Below are positions 25,407-34,427 of a DNA stretch of 57,870 nt, one piece after another. How positions within the stretch are numbered: the stretch's first letter is position 1; every line of letters starts with the position of its first letter. The notes under the pieces were generated by a model. The model was not told where the DNA came from, did no database searches, and saw nothing but the letters and a program-made list of their open reading frames with translations. Source of the DNA: Levilinea sp. (GTDB lineage: Bacteria > Chloroflexota > Anaerolineae > Anaerolineales > Anaerolineaceae); contig JARKPO010000052.1 in the NCBI GenBank assembly GCA_029975215.1, forward strand, positions 1 through 57,870, in the 5' to 3' direction. Position numbers and translations under genes: made by a program.

Positions 25407-27059
25407 TTACGGAAAGAGCGGGCGAGAGGGCATGAGTGTACTGGCCGAAACGCGTCCGCGGCGTTCTTTTTGGGTCTGGATGCGCCCGTTGGCGTGAGCG
25501 CGCACCAGAGCCTCCACACAGCGCGCGTCCAGGCGCACACCGGCCTGCTGGCGCAGCTCGGCCAAGGCGTCTTTCAGCTTCATGGCCGCGCGGTAGGGGC
25601 GGTCAGAGGTGATGGCGTCAAACACATCCGCCACCGCCACAATCCGCCCCGCCAGACAGACCTGCTCACCTTTCAGCCCGCGCGGATAGCCGCTGCCGTC
25701 CAGGCGTTCGTGATGTTCCCACACCGCCCGCAGCGCCGGGCGCAGCTTGGGGATGTGGCCCAGAATGCGCATGCCCATCTCCGGATGGAGGCGGATCTGC
25801 GCGTCTTCCTGCAGGGTCAGCAGTCCTGGCTTGGTCAGGATCGCATCGGGCATGCCAATCTTGCCGATGTCGTGCAGCAGGCTGCCGATGCGCAGTTGGT
25901 GGATCTCTTCCGCGTTCAGGCTCAGTTCGCGCCCAATTTCCACGGCAAATTCGCTCACCCGTTGGGAATGGCCCACCGTGTAGGGGTCCTTGGCGTCAAT
26001 CGCCGCCGCCAAAGCGCTGATGGCATTCAGGAACAGCTCGTTGGCTTCGTTATAAATACCGGCAATTTCCAGGATGGTGGCGGCCTGGTTGGCCAGGGCC
26101 TGCAGCAGGTGCGCGTCCTCCTGGGTGAACGGGCTGCCGATCTTATTCATGGCTTCCAGCCCGCCGATGATACGCTCGCGCACCCCGCCGCGTTTGCTGC
26201 CCAAATCCAAAGCGCGCGTCTTCAGCGGCACAGCCAGAATCGAACGCGTGACCACCCCGCCCATGTGGTCGGCCTGGGCGTAATGGCGCTGATCCAGGCT
26301 GACATCGTCCACAATCACCGTTTGGCCTGATTTCACCACGTGACCGATGATGCCCTGACCCGAGGGGACGGTGATCTTGTTGTCCTTGCCCTCCGGCATG
26401 TTGCTGCCCAAATACAGCTGAATATCGCCGTTCTTTTCCACCAGAAACAAAGAGCTGAATTCGGTGTTCAGCAGGTCATTGGCGTAAGAAATGATCCTGC
26501 GCAGAATCGTGTCGCGGTCCAGCGTGGAGCTGATCTGCTCGATGAGGTTCACCAGGGCTTCCATGCGCGCGGTTTGCTGCTGCACCGAGGCAATCAAGTC
26601 CAGCTTTTCCAGTTCGCTGCCCAGGCGTTTCACCAGCAGGTCGCTGACCACCAGTTGGGGCTGCCCGGCCTCGAAAAGCACCACCGCCCCGCGCTGGGGG
26701 GTATTCTGCACCAGCGGCAGCAGGCAAACCAGCCGCCCGCCCAGCCCAGGCAGAACCAGGCAGCGGGGGCCGTCTGCGGTGATCTCCGGGCGCAGCGCCT
26801 GCGCGGCCTCCGGCGGCACTTCCATCCCCTGCGAAAAGCTCACCAGCAGTTCGTCTTGCCCGGTTTTCGACTCCAGCAACGCAAAAGCCGCCGCCTGGTT
26901 AATCTCCATCAGCAGGCTGGCCATGCCGCGCAGCAGGGTATCCCGATCAGTTGTGCTGGCAATCTGGTTGGCTTTTTGTAAAATTACCAATAAATCCTGA
27001 GAGGGCAGCGCATCTGTGCTGCCCATCCAATCCCCAGGTTGGGTTGTGCGTAGTTCCAC
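25407..27059 (-). CDS. GAF-domain HD-GYP phosphodiesterase
   Basis: 550 residues starting at GTG 27059, 6 nt after AAAGGAA. Two GAF-like sensor domains (about 25-160 and 170-345) are followed by a C-terminal HD-GYP domain with HDIGKIGMPD (from residue 396), the HPEMG block and HHERLDGSGYP (from about 449). The metal-binding and GYP residues are all present, so it should hydrolyse cyclic-di-GMP. No membrane span is seen; it is cytosolic. The gene starts 1 nt after the stop of the upstream epimerase gene, so the two form an operon. The GGDEF protein at 48261-51071 could supply the substrate. Confidence 0.92.
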   Translation of the reverse strand: MELRTTQPGDWMGSTDALPSQDLLVILQKANQIASTTDRDTLLRGMASLLMEINQAAAFALLESKTGQDELLVSFSQGMEVPPEAAQALRPEITADGPRCLVLPGLGGRLVCLLPLVQNTPQRGAVVLFEAGQPQLVVSDLLVKRLGSELEKLDLIASVQQQTARMEALVNLIEQISSTLDRDTILRRIISYANDLLNTEFSSLFLVEKNGDIQLYLGSNMPEGKDNKITVPSGQGIIGHVVKSGQTVIVDDVSLDQRHYAQADHMGGVVTRSILAVPLKTRALDLGSKRGGVRERIIGGLEAMNKIGSPFTQEDAHLLQALANQAATILEIAGIYNEANELFLNAISALAAAIDAKDPYTVGHSQRVSEFAVEIGRELSLNAEEIHQLRIGSLLHDIGKIGMPDAILTKPGLLTLQEDAQIRLHPEMGMRILGHIPKLRPALRAVWEHHERLDGSGYPRGLKGEQVCLAGRIVAVADVFDAITSDRPYRAAMKLKDALAELRQQAGVRLDARCVEALVRAHANGRIQTQKERRGRVSASTLMPSRPLFP

Positions 27060-27060
27060 T

Positions 27061-27990
27061 TTATTTCCTTTGTAAACGTGAATCTTGTTCCAGAGTCAGC
27101 CTCAGCCCTGTATCCAGGGGGGTTTTGGGCTGGAAATTGAGAAGTTTGGCCGCCAGGCTAAGATCGGCGCACATACGCGAAGGGCCGTTGTCGCTGCGCG
27201 GGTTATATACCACTTCCGGCTGACCGCCGGTCACCGACATGGCCAGCCGTACCAGATCGCGCACCGAGGTTTCGACCCCTGAGCCGACATTGATGATGGC
27301 TTGATCCACGGCATCGGCAGTGGCCGCCGCGCACATCGCGTCTACTACATCGTCCACATAAATGTAATCGCGGGTCTGTAAACCAGAGCCATGCACCACC
27401 AGCGTGCCGTTGCTGCTGGATTGGCGCAGGAAGTTCGGAATGACGGGCGCATGCACCGGCGGCAGATGCTGACCCGGGCCGTAGGCATTAAACACGCGCA
27501 GGCACACCGCCTCCATGCCCCACAGGGCGGCGATCGTGCGCACATAATATTCGGCTGCCAGTTTGGAGACAGCGTAGGGGGAACGCGGCGCAGGGATGGC
27601 CGATTCGGAGATGGGCTGATCCAGGCGTTCGCCGTAGATCGCACCGGAGGAGATGAAGATCACCCGCCGCACGCCCACGTCGCGCATGGCTTCCATCAGC
27701 GTCACCGTGCCGCCCACGTTCACCTGATTGTATTCGCGCGGGTACAGCAGCGATTCAGGAACCAGCACCCGCGCCGCCAGATGGTACACGCAGTCCACAC
27801 CTTGCAGCAGGGTCCACAGCTTGGGACGGTCGTTCACGTCGCCGCGGGTGAAATGCACCTCAGAAGACAGCGCCGCCGGATCGCCCGTGGACAAATCGTC
27901 CAGGCCGCGCACCGTGTGATTTTCTTTGACGAGCCGGTTGGCTAAAGCCGATCCCAAGAAACCGGCTGCGCCTGTGATCAAGAAATGCAT
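27061..27990 (-). CDS. UDP-glucose-4-epimerase-like NAD-dependent epimerase
   Basis: 309 residues, standard for the extended SDR family. TGAAGFLGSALANRL (7-21), acidic strand end (GLDDLSTG), catalytic Ser/Thr block FISSGAIYG and Tyr-Lys in SPYAVSKLAAEYYV, then FNAYGPGQ and the substrate-binding RDYIYVDDVVDA. All typical of GalE/WbpP-type enzymes on UDP- or GDP-sugars. ATG 27990 has only a weak ribosome site. It leads directly into the HD-GYP gene. Which sugar is used is not evident. Confidence 0.9.
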   Translation of the reverse strand: MHFLITGAAGFLGSALANRLVKENHTVRGLDDLSTGDPAALSSEVHFTRGDVNDRPKLWTLLQGVDCVYHLAARVLVPESLLYPREYNQVNVGGTVTLMEAMRDVGVRRVIFISSGAIYGERLDQPISESAIPAPRSPYAVSKLAAEYYVRTIAALWGMEAVCLRVFNAYGPGQHLPPVHAPVIPNFLRQSSSNGTLVVHGSGLQTRDYIYVDDVVDAMCAAATADAVDQAIINVGSGVETSVRDLVRLAMSVTGGQPEVVYNPRSDNGPSRMCADLSLAAKLLNFQPKTPLDTGLRLTLEQDSRLQRK

Positions 27991-28171
27991 AAGCCGCTCA
28001 ACTCAACAGATCCACTAAGAATGGGCGTTTCCCCAGGAATTGTTTTGATTATAGCATACCCTTTTGGGATGCGCACATCGTGCAAAACCCGCGCCGTTTC
28101 GCCGGCCGTCCGGCCCAAAAGGGTGAGGCGCATAAGGGACAAATGTCCCAGCGCGCGTGAAATTTGACCCG

Positions 28172-28200
28172 TTGACAGATGGCCGTTTCGACGTTAACCT
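28172..28200 (+). promoter_or_regulatory. Candidate promoter of the rubrerythrin gene
   Basis: TTGACA (28172-28177), 17-nt spacer, TAACCT (28195-28200). The -35 is perfect, the -10 weak, which suits a stress-controlled gene. A leader hairpin follows at 28221-28244. Confidence 0.45.
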
Positions 28201-28220
28201 AAAGATACTTGTGAAATCTC

Positions 28221-28244
28221 ACACACCCCGTTTTACGGGTGTGT
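28221..28244 (+). other. Leader hairpin before rubrerythrin
   Basis: ACACACCCCG pairs with CGGGTGTGT (28236-28244) across a 5-nt loop, a 9-bp stem with one bulged C, ending 28 nt before the rubrerythrin ATG. No T run follows, so it is not a terminator. It could be a protein-binding site or mRNA structure. Confidence 0.45.
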
Positions 28245-28272
28245 CATTCCCCCAAAATAGGAGCAGAAACCC

Positions 28273-28770
28273 ATGTCAAAAACCACTGAGAACTTAAAAG
28301 CCGCTTTCGCGGGCGAATCGCAGGCCAACCGCCGTTACCTGGCCTATGCCAAACAGGCTGAGGAAGATGGTTATCCCCAGGTAGCTCGCCTGTTCCGCGC
28401 CGTGGCAGCCGCCGAAACCATCCACGCCCACAGCCACCTGCGCGTTCTGGGTGAAATCAAGAGCACCCTGGAAAACCTGCGCGAAGCCGCGGGCGGCGAA
28501 AATTACGAAGTGCACGACATGTACCCGCCCTTCATTGAAGAAGCCAAAGCCGAAGACAACGCCAAAGCCGTGCGCAGCTTTACCCACGCGATGGAAGTGG
28601 AAAAAGGCCACGAGAAGCTGTATTTGGCCGCGCTGGACACCCTGGGCAAAGAGGATGAAGAGTACGATTACTACGTGTGCCCCATCTGCGGCCACACCCA
28701 CCCGCGCAATGCCCCCGAAAAATGCCCCGTGTGCGGCGCGCCTGCCAGCCGCTTCGAGCGCATTCACTAA
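28273..28770 (+). CDS. Rubrerythrin
   Basis: 165 residues. N-terminal ferritin-like di-iron domain with AGESQANRRYLAYAKQAE and AAAETIHAHSH, later FTHAMEVEKGHEKLY, giving the Glu and His ligands; C-terminal rubredoxin-like domain with CPICGHTH and CPVCGAP, ligating one iron. It reduces hydrogen peroxide in anaerobes and microaerophiles. ATG 28273 follows AGGAG by 9 nt. It is transcribed alone, between its own promoter and a strong terminator. It supports an anaerobic or oxygen-sensitive lifestyle for the host. Confidence 0.97.
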   Translation: MSKTTENLKAAFAGESQANRRYLAYAKQAEEDGYPQVARLFRAVAAAETIHAHSHLRVLGEIKSTLENLREAAGGENYEVHDMYPPFIEEAKAEDNAKAVRSFTHAMEVEKGHEKLYLAALDTLGKEDEEYDYYVCPICGHTHPRNAPEKCPVCGAPASRFERIH

Positions 28771-28792
28771 TTCACCTGTTTTTCGCTGGTTC

Positions 28793-28825
28793 CGCCATCC
28801 CACAGCCATGTGGGGTGGCGTTTTT
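28793..28825 (+). terminator. Rho-independent terminator of rubrerythrin
   Basis: Perfect 12-bp stem (CGCCATCCCACA at 28793-28804 with its complement 28809-28820, loop GCCA) followed by TTTTTATTT. Confidence 0.95.
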
Positions 28826-28827
28826 AT

Positions 28828-28855
28828 TTGGCAGGCGTTCCATTCGGTATATAAT
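28828..28855 (+). promoter_or_regulatory. Promoter of the zinc-ribbon membrane protein gene
   Basis: TTGGCA (28828-28833), 16-nt spacer, TATAAT (28850-28855), directly after the rubrerythrin terminator and about 32 nt before the expected ribosome site. Confidence 0.7.
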
Positions 28856-28893
28856 ACATCCATTGGGGATGATATCCACCTTGGAGTGACGCA

Positions 28894-30045
28894 ATGCCAG
28901 AAGCTCGAGCGCATCTTCCTGAAGCATGGGCCCAACAGGCGCGCTGCCCGGTGTGCAGCCAGCGCCCGCTGAACGTAGTGCAAAGCACCGGTCAGCCCGA
29001 CCGGTTGGCCTGCCAGCGCTGCGGAACGCAGTTTGAGATGGAAGTGGGCGGCCAGCAGGTGCGCCTGGTGCAGGTCCCACCCATCCTGCCCGCGGAATGG
29101 GCCGGCACCTGGGTGAAAGCCGCCGATATTCAGACGCATGTTCGCCAGGTTGCCCAGGCCGCGCGGGAACGCCGCACCCCTGCGCCCTCTGCCCCCTCTG
29201 CCCCCCCGGCCGCACCGCCCGCGCCCTCTGCTCCCCAGCCTGCATCCGCAGCTGCCGCACCCCAGCCCATCCCCACTCCCGCGCCCGCGCCGCGCCCAGC
29301 CGCAGCACAGCCCGAAAGCCGCCGTGCCCCCGAAACCCGCAAACCTGCCGCTCAGCCCCGCCCCACCCCCCCGCCGCCCCCACCCCTGCCAGAGGCCGCT
29401 GTGCAGAGCGCGGAAAAACTCTATCAACTTGGCAACCGCCCGGCTGCCATCCGCGAGATCGTCAGCCGCAGCCACAAACTGTCCGCCGAGCAATTGGACC
29501 GCCTGGTGGCCCCCTACGAAGCCCGCGAAAACCAGCGCCGCTCCCGCGCCTCGCGCAGCCTGATCATCGGCCTGGTGGCTGTGGTGCTGGTATTGGCCTG
29601 CGTCATCGGCGGCTCGTTTGTCCTGCGCAGCCTGCTGGCCATCCCCGGGCAGATCACCGATGCCGTGGAGGGCACCGCCCCCGCCAACACCCTGCCGCGA
29701 GAAAGCCTGCCCCCCCAATTGCAGACCCTGGTGCCCTCCGGCACCGACCTGCTCCTGCCGCCCACCCCCGCCGTGCAGACCCTGCCTACCGGTGCGGCCC
29801 CCGCGGCCAGCGGGTGCCCGCGCACGCCGCAAGACGCCGCAGCCCTCTTTGGCGGGCCGGCCGAGCGCTGGACCTCCAACAATAACGGCTGGGTCATCAT
29901 CGGCACCGATCCCATTTCCGTGTATGTGCCGGAAAAAATGACCGCCGGGTATGTGGTGATCGGCACCAGCATGGAGATGCGCTCCATCGCCGGGCCTGCC
30001 CGTTTGGAAAATGTGTATATGGTGGCCGTCAACTGCACCTATTAG
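28894..30045 (+). CDS. Zinc-ribbon, proline-rich, single-span membrane protein
   Basis: 383 residues. A zinc ribbon in the first 45 residues (CPVCSQ then CQRCG), a long Pro/Ala/Ser linker (about 90-165), a short helical region (VQSAEKLYQLGNRPAAIREI), a basic stretch, one membrane span (about 224-248, SLIIGLVAVVLVLACVIGG) and an extracytoplasmic C-terminus of about 130 residues with a Pro/Thr linker and a small domain (CPRTPQDAAALFGG, WVIIGTDPISVYVP). Expected topology: zinc ribbon inside, C-terminus outside. ATG 28894 follows TTGGAGTG. The 42423-43796 product has the same plan with an NHL domain outside. Role unknown. Confidence 0.75.
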   Translation: MPEARAHLPEAWAQQARCPVCSQRPLNVVQSTGQPDRLACQRCGTQFEMEVGGQQVRLVQVPPILPAEWAGTWVKAADIQTHVRQVAQAARERRTPAPSAPSAPPAAPPAPSAPQPASAAAAPQPIPTPAPAPRPAAAQPESRRAPETRKPAAQPRPTPPPPPPLPEAAVQSAEKLYQLGNRPAAIREIVSRSHKLSAEQLDRLVAPYEARENQRRSRASRSLIIGLVAVVLVLACVIGGSFVLRSLLAIPGQITDAVEGTAPANTLPRESLPPQLQTLVPSGTDLLLPPTPAVQTLPTGAAPAASGCPRTPQDAAALFGGPAERWTSNNNGWVIIGTDPISVYVPEKMTAGYVVIGTSMEMRSIAGPARLENVYMVAVNCTY

Positions 30046-30107
30046 CGCCGGTTAATTCGCACCGCTGTTTGCCATCTTTTGTAGATCATCCATTTGAGGA
30101 CCCGCCC

Positions 30108-30566
30108 ATGAAATCACGCGCCGATTTAATCGCCAGTCTGCAGGACTCCCGCAGCCAGATGATGGCCCACCTGGATCAGGTGGATTTGAACCGCAAGGTG
30201 TATCCCCTGTGGACCATCCGCGAGATCCTGGCGCACATCTGCGGTTGGGATGACAGCCTGATCGCCATGGCCGCCTCGCTGAAGGCCCAGGATGTGCCCG
30301 CCACCCCCGCCATGCGTGGCGTGGACGTGTACAACGCCGAGACCGTGGCCACCCGCGAGGGGTTGGATTACGACCACATCTACCGCGAATACATCGAAAC
30401 CCGTGCCAGGCTGATTGAGCTGCTGTCTGAAATTCCCGAAGAACTGCTCTTCCAGCCCTCCACCCTGCCCTGGGGCCAGCCAGGCAGCATGGCCGACGCC
30501 GTGGAAATTTTCAGCGAGCATGAAATCGAACACGCCGGGGATGTGAAAAAGCTGATGGAAGGATAG
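30108..30566 (+). CDS. DinB-like four-helix metal-binding protein
   Basis: 152 residues from ATG 30108. The pattern LIASLQDSRSQMMAHLDQV, TIREILAHICGWDDSLI, and C-terminal IFSEHEIEHAGDVKKLM gives the helix bundle and the His residues (HICGW, HEIEH) of the DinB/DfsB (ClbS) superfamily. Members include thiol-dependent transferases and proteins that protect DNA from genotoxins, but most are uncharacterised. GAGGACC precedes the ATG. A convergent terminator follows at 30595-30622. Confidence 0.8.
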   Translation: MKSRADLIASLQDSRSQMMAHLDQVDLNRKVYPLWTIREILAHICGWDDSLIAMAASLKAQDVPATPAMRGVDVYNAETVATREGLDYDHIYREYIETRARLIELLSEIPEELLFQPSTLPWGQPGSMADAVEIFSEHEIEHAGDVKKLMEG

Positions 30567-30594
30567 AGCCTCGACTCTGCGCCATAAAAATCAA

Positions 30595-30622
30595 AACCGC
30601 CCCGTGATCTCACGGGGCGGTT
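30595..30622 (-). terminator. Terminator between DinB-like gene and glyQS
   Basis: Perfect stem AACCGCCCCGTGA (30595-30607) with its complement (30610-30622). On the minus strand it is followed by TTTTGATTTTTATGG, so it mainly ends the glycyl-tRNA synthetase gene; it may serve both strands. Confidence 0.88.
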
Positions 30623-30646
30623 GAAATATCACCACTTCACCAGGGC

Positions 30647-33600
30647 TTAGAAGCCTTCCAGGGGCGAAAGGTCCGCCGCCCCCGCCGGCAAAGCCGCCAC
30701 CCGCTGCAGCAGCCCCAGCCGGTTAGCGCGCACCTGCGGCTCCTCGGCCATCACCAGCACCGCCTCAAAGAAGCGGTTAATCACCGGCATGAGCGGCACA
30801 AAAGCCTGCAGTGCATCCTCCACCGACCCGGCCCGGCGCGGCGCGGCCTCGGCCTGCTGAAGCGCCTGCCACAGCTCAGCTTCCGCCGCTTCGCAGAAGG
30901 CCTGCGGATCAATGCTGAAGCGCTCTTTCTGATCGCGGGTGATGCGCACGCAGCGCGAATACGTGGGCAAAATGCTGGCCCAATCCGGGCGCTGCACCCA
31001 GGCCGTGAGAGCCTTTACCCCGCGCAGACAGCCCGCCGGGTTGCGCTTCTGTTCGGCCAAGACCGCGTCCACCACATCAAAGCGGTATCCCTGCTCCAGC
31101 AGCATACCGCGCAGGCGGGCCACAATGAACTCCAGGCACTCGCTCTGCCCCTGCGGGCTGAGCGGAATGGGCAGGAACTCCGCCGCCAGGCGCAGCCCCT
31201 CTTCCAGGTCAAAATCCAGATCCCAATCCATCAGCATTTGCGCCAGCCCCAGGGCCGCGCGCCGCTGAGCAAAGGGATCTTTGGTGCCGCTGGGGGCCAG
31301 CCCAGCCGCAAACAAACCCGCCAGGCTGTCCAGGCGGTCTGCCAGCCCCACCACCAGCCCCGGCAGGGCGCTGGGCGAAGCATCGCCTGTGAAGCGCGGC
31401 AGGTAATGTTCGTAAATGGCCTGGGCCACGGCTTCCGGCTCCTGATCGTGGCGGGCATAAAAGCGCCCCATCACCCCTTGCAGCGAGGTCATCTCCACCA
31501 CCATGTGCGAGACCAGATCGGCCTTGCACAGGACCGCGGCGCGCTGGGCGGCGGCGGCGTCGGCAGGCTCCAGATGCAGCTGCCCGGCCAGGCGTTCCAC
31601 CATGCGCCCGATGCGCTCGCTCTTATCGAACATGGAGCCCAGCTTGAACTGGAAGGTGAGCGTCTTCAGGCGCGGGCGCAGATCTTCCAGACGGCTCTTC
31701 AAATCTTCTTCGATGAAGAAATGCGCGTCCGCAAAGCGCGCGCGGATCACCTGAGCGTTGCCGTCGGCCACCACATCCAGGTGCTGGCCGTCGCCGTTGC
31801 GCACCGCGATGAAATAAGGCAGCAAATTCCCATCCGCCTTACGCACCGGGAAGTAGCGCTGGTGCTTCTTCATCACCGAAACCAGCACCTCCTGCGGCAG
31901 GCTGAGGTGCGATTCTTCAAACGAACCGCGCAGCGCCGTGGTGGCTTCCACCAGGGCGGTGACCTCGTCCAGCAGGTCCTCATCCACCTGTTCCACGCCG
32001 CCCGCCTCGCGCATCAGCTGCCCCACCTGCGCGGCAATGGCCGCCCGCCGCTCCGCCGGATCCAGGAGGATGCCCTGGGCCGCCAGAGCTGGCAGATAGG
32101 CCTGCGGGTTGGCAATTTCCATCTCGGCGGGGGTGTAGAAGCGCAGCCCGCGCGTCACCCGTCCGCTGTGCAGACCGGCGTAGGTGAAAGGAACCACGCT
32201 GCCGCCCAACAAGGCCAGCAGCCAGCGCAGCGGACGCGAAAAAGCCACATTGCTGGCGTTCCAGCGCATGGCCTTATCAAAGCGAATGTCGGCCACCAGC
32301 TTAGGCAGCGCCTCGGCCAGCACATCCAGCGCCGGGCGGCCGGGTTCAAACACGCGCGCCACCGCATAGGTTCCGCCGTCCATCTCGCGCACCTCCAACG
32401 CCGACACATCCAGCCCCTTGCCGCGCGCAAAACCCGCCGCAGCGGGGGTGGGCTGTCCCTGCGCGTCAAAGGCGCGGCTGGCGGGCGGGCCTTTATGCAC
32501 CACCTCGCGGTCGGGCTGGCGTTCGGCCACCTGCGCTGCCATCACCACCAGGCGGCGGGGCGTTCCCCACACCTTAACCTCACCGTGCGTCAGGCGCAGA
32601 TCGTCCAAAAGGGCCGGCACGCGTGCGCGCAGCTGCTCCAAAGCTCCTTGCAGATCTGCCGCGGGCAGTTCTTCGCTGCCGATCTCCAGCAGGAAGTCCG
32701 CCGGGCCAGCGGGGTGCGCCTGGGGAGCGGACAGGGCTGGGGCGGGTGCCTCGGACGGGGCTGGCGTGCTCGCGGCCAGCCAGGGATGGCCCAACCTCTC
32801 GCGCTGGGCAGCATAAGCTTCGGCCACGCGCCGCGCCAGGTCGCGCATGCGCGAGAAGAAGGCCTGCCGTTCGGTCACACCGATGGCGCCGCGCGTATCT
32901 AAGATATTGAAAGTGTGCGAGCATTTCAAGACGTAATCATGGGCCGGAAGCACCAGCCCCAGCGCCAGGGCCTGTTCACATTCGGCCTCGAACAGGGCAA
33001 ACATCTGCCGCAAGCGGTCCACGTCGGCCACTTCAAAGTAATACTGGCTGTGTTCGCGCTCCCCTTGCAAATGCACGTCCCCATAGGTGCGCTGCCCGTT
33101 CCAGCGGATGTCGCGGAAGTTGCGCACGTTTTGCAGGGCCATGGCGATGCGCTCCAACCCGTAGGTGATCTCCACCGCCACCGGGTCCACGGGCATGCCG
33201 CCCGCCTGCTGGAAATAGGTGAACTGGGTGATCTCCTGGCCGTCCAACCAGACTTCCCAGCCCAGGCCCCAGGCGCCCAACGCGGGGGATTCCCAGTTGT
33301 CTTCCACAAAACGGATGTCGTGCTGACGCGGGTCAATCCCCAGGGCCTCCAGGGATTTGAGGTACAGTTCCTGCGGGTTGCCCGGATCGGGCTTCAGGAT
33401 CACCTGAAACTGGGTGTGCTGCTGCAGGCGGTTGGGGTTTTCACCGTAGCGTCCATCATCCGGCCGCACCGACGGTTCCACATAGGCCACGTTCCACGGC
33501 TCGGGGCCGATCACACGCAGGTAGGTGGCGGGGTTATAGGTTCCGGCACCCACCTGGGTGTAATACGGCTGCCAGATTAAACAGCCCTGCGCGTTCCAGT

Positions 33601-33649
33601 ACTGCTGCAAGGTGAGGATGATGGATTGAAAATCGAGAGGTTGAGACAT
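30647..33649 (-). CDS. glyQS: Glycyl-tRNA synthetase, alpha and beta subunits fused
   Basis: 1000 residues. Residues 1-290 are a full alpha subunit ([67 protein letters not shown]). A Pro/Ala linker (about 293-316) leads to a full beta subunit from [12 protein letters not shown] onward with an anticodon-binding helical C-terminus. It charges tRNA-Gly. In most bacteria these are two chains; the fused form is known from Chlamydiae and a few other groups. ATG 33649 follows AGGAG by 8 nt. The open frame continues to 34336, but that part is the 96-bp repeat array and is not coding. Confidence 0.95.
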   Translation of the reverse strand: MSQPLDFQSIILTLQQYWNAQGCLIWQPYYTQVGAGTYNPATYLRVIGPEPWNVAYVEPSVRPDDGRYGENPNRLQQHTQFQVILKPDPGNPQELYLKSLEALGIDPRQHDIRFVEDNWESPALGAWGLGWEVWLDGQEITQFTYFQQAGGMPVDPVAVEITYGLERIAMALQNVRNFRDIRWNGQRTYGDVHLQGEREHSQYYFEVADVDRLRQMFALFEAECEQALALGLVLPAHDYVLKCSHTFNILDTRGAIGVTERQAFFSRMRDLARRVAEAYAAQRERLGHPWLAASTPAPSEAPAPALSAPQAHPAGPADFLLEIGSEELPAADLQGALEQLRARVPALLDDLRLTHGEVKVWGTPRRLVVMAAQVAERQPDREVVHKGPPASRAFDAQGQPTPAAAGFARGKGLDVSALEVREMDGGTYAVARVFEPGRPALDVLAEALPKLVADIRFDKAMRWNASNVAFSRPLRWLLALLGGSVVPFTYAGLHSGRVTRGLRFYTPAEMEIANPQAYLPALAAQGILLDPAERRAAIAAQVGQLMREAGGVEQVDEDLLDEVTALVEATTALRGSFEESHLSLPQEVLVSVMKKHQRYFPVRKADGNLLPYFIAVRNGDGQHLDVVADGNAQVIRARFADAHFFIEEDLKSRLEDLRPRLKTLTFQFKLGSMFDKSERIGRMVERLAGQLHLEPADAAAAQRAAVLCKADLVSHMVVEMTSLQGVMGRFYARHDQEPEAVAQAIYEHYLPRFTGDASPSALPGLVVGLADRLDSLAGLFAAGLAPSGTKDPFAQRRAALGLAQMLMDWDLDFDLEEGLRLAAEFLPIPLSPQGQSECLEFIVARLRGMLLEQGYRFDVVDAVLAEQKRNPAGCLRGVKALTAWVQRPDWASILPTYSRCVRITRDQKERFSIDPQAFCEAAEAELWQALQQAEAAPRRAGSVEDALQAFVPLMPVINRFFEAVLVMAEEPQVRANRLGLLQRVAALPAGAADLSPLEGF

Positions 33650-33720
33650 GGCCACGGCTCCTGGGGCAAAAGATCGGCTTTGATTATACCAGAGCATTGG
33701 GCGGGGGTGCGGGCAGCGTC

Positions 33721-34258
33721 GGTAGGGTGCTTTCAGCTTCATCGAACGCACCGCATGGACAGGGGTTCGTTGCCTCGTTTTCTTGGCACTCTTTGCTTCT
33801 TGGCGGTGAAAAAACTTGTGTTCGAACCGCGAAGGCGCAAAGGACGCAAAGGTGGGTGGGGTTCGTTGCCTCGTTTTCTTGGCGCTCTTTGCTTCTTGGC
33901 GGTGAAAAAACTTGTGTTCGAACCGTGGAGGCGCGAAGGGCGCAAAGGTGGGTGGGGTTCGTTGCCTCGTTTTCTTGGCACTCTTTGCTTCTTGGCGGTG
34001 AAAAAACTTGTGTTCGAACCGCGGAGGCGCGAAGGACGCAAAGGTGGGTGGGGTTCGTTGCCTCGTTTTCTTGGCGCTCTTTGCTTCTTGGCGGTGAAAA
34101 AACTTGTGTTCGAACCGCGGAGGCGCGAAGGACGCAAAGCAGAGCTGGGGGGAAAACGCTCGGTTCATCGAACGCACCTTTTGATTTTGCCCTGCTGGTG
34201 CGTTGGGAACACACCTTTGTATTGAGATCTCGGTGCGTCGGGGACGCCACCCTACCGG
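33721..34258. repeat. Repeat composite with inverted ends (GGTAGGGTG...CACCCTACC)
   Basis: GGTAGGGTG (33721-33729) is matched in inverted orientation by CACCCTACC (34250-34258). Inside lie two direct copies of TTCATCGAACGCACC (33738-33752 and 34164-34178) and, between those, the 96-bp tandem array. A shorter related composite with diverged ends occupies about 45329-45481. No transposase frame is inside, so it looks like a non-autonomous dispersed repeat. Boundaries are inferred. Confidence 0.6.
33762..34139. repeat. 96-bp tandem repeat, about 3.9 copies
   Basis: CGTTGCCTCGTTTTC starts at 33768, 33864, 33960 and 34056 (offsets counted from the preceding TTC), an exact 96-bp period. Units differ by only a few bases, for example CACTC versus CGCTC, and CGAAGGCGC versus CGGAGGCGC. 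As 96 is a multiple of three and the unit has no stop in several frames, open frames cross the array on both strands and fuse to glyQS; these are not genes. Confidence 0.9.
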
Positions 34259-34347
34259 TTCCACCCCGAAAGGCAGAGATCGCCGCGGGAAAAATACGCC
34301 GCCCAAGCCACCGGTTTTCGGTGGTCGCGATGACATGGTTGACGGGG

Positions 34348-34376
34348 GTAGGGGCGCGCCTGAGACGCGCCCCTAC
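34348..34376. repeat. Palindromic repeat GTAGGGGCGCG...CGCGCCCCTAC
   Basis: Perfect 11-bp arms (34348-34358 and 34366-34376) around a 7-nt loop, followed by TTTTTCGCG. The GTAGGGGC word links it to the intergenic repeats at 11.3-11.7 kb and 41 kb. It could work as a terminator-like structure on the plus strand, although no gene ends nearby in that direction. Confidence 0.65.
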
Positions 34377-34398
34377 TTTTTCGCGGCCACCAAAAGTA

Positions 34399-34427
34399 TT
34401 GCTTTTTTAGATTTTCAGTGCTAAGAT
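34399..34427 (+). promoter_or_regulatory. Candidate extended -10 promoter of the M6 peptidase gene
   Basis: TTGCTT (34399-34404), 17-nt spacer ending in TGC, then TAAGAT (34422-34427). The TGn before the -10 makes it an extended type, compensating for a weak -35. Confidence 0.45.

Noticed and set aside
28294..29832. 512-codon minus-strand frame
   Set aside because: Antisense to rubrerythrin and the zinc-ribbon protein, low-complexity Gly/Arg sequence, crosses a strong terminator.
31238..32902. 554-codon plus-strand frame
   Set aside because: Antisense shadow inside glyQS, His/Arg/Gln-rich, no ribosome site.
33805..33835. tRNA T-arm look-alike (GTTCGAACCGCG) in the array
   Set aside because: No acceptor or anticodon arms around it; the word recurs at 96-bp intervals as part of the repeat.
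33762..34139. CRISPR-like array
   Set aside because: Adjacent 96-bp units with no short repeat/unique spacer alternation and no cas genes.
33650..34336. 229-codon N-terminal extension of glycyl-tRNA synthetase
   Set aside because: It translates the 96-bp array; the family N-terminus and a good ribosome site are at 33649.
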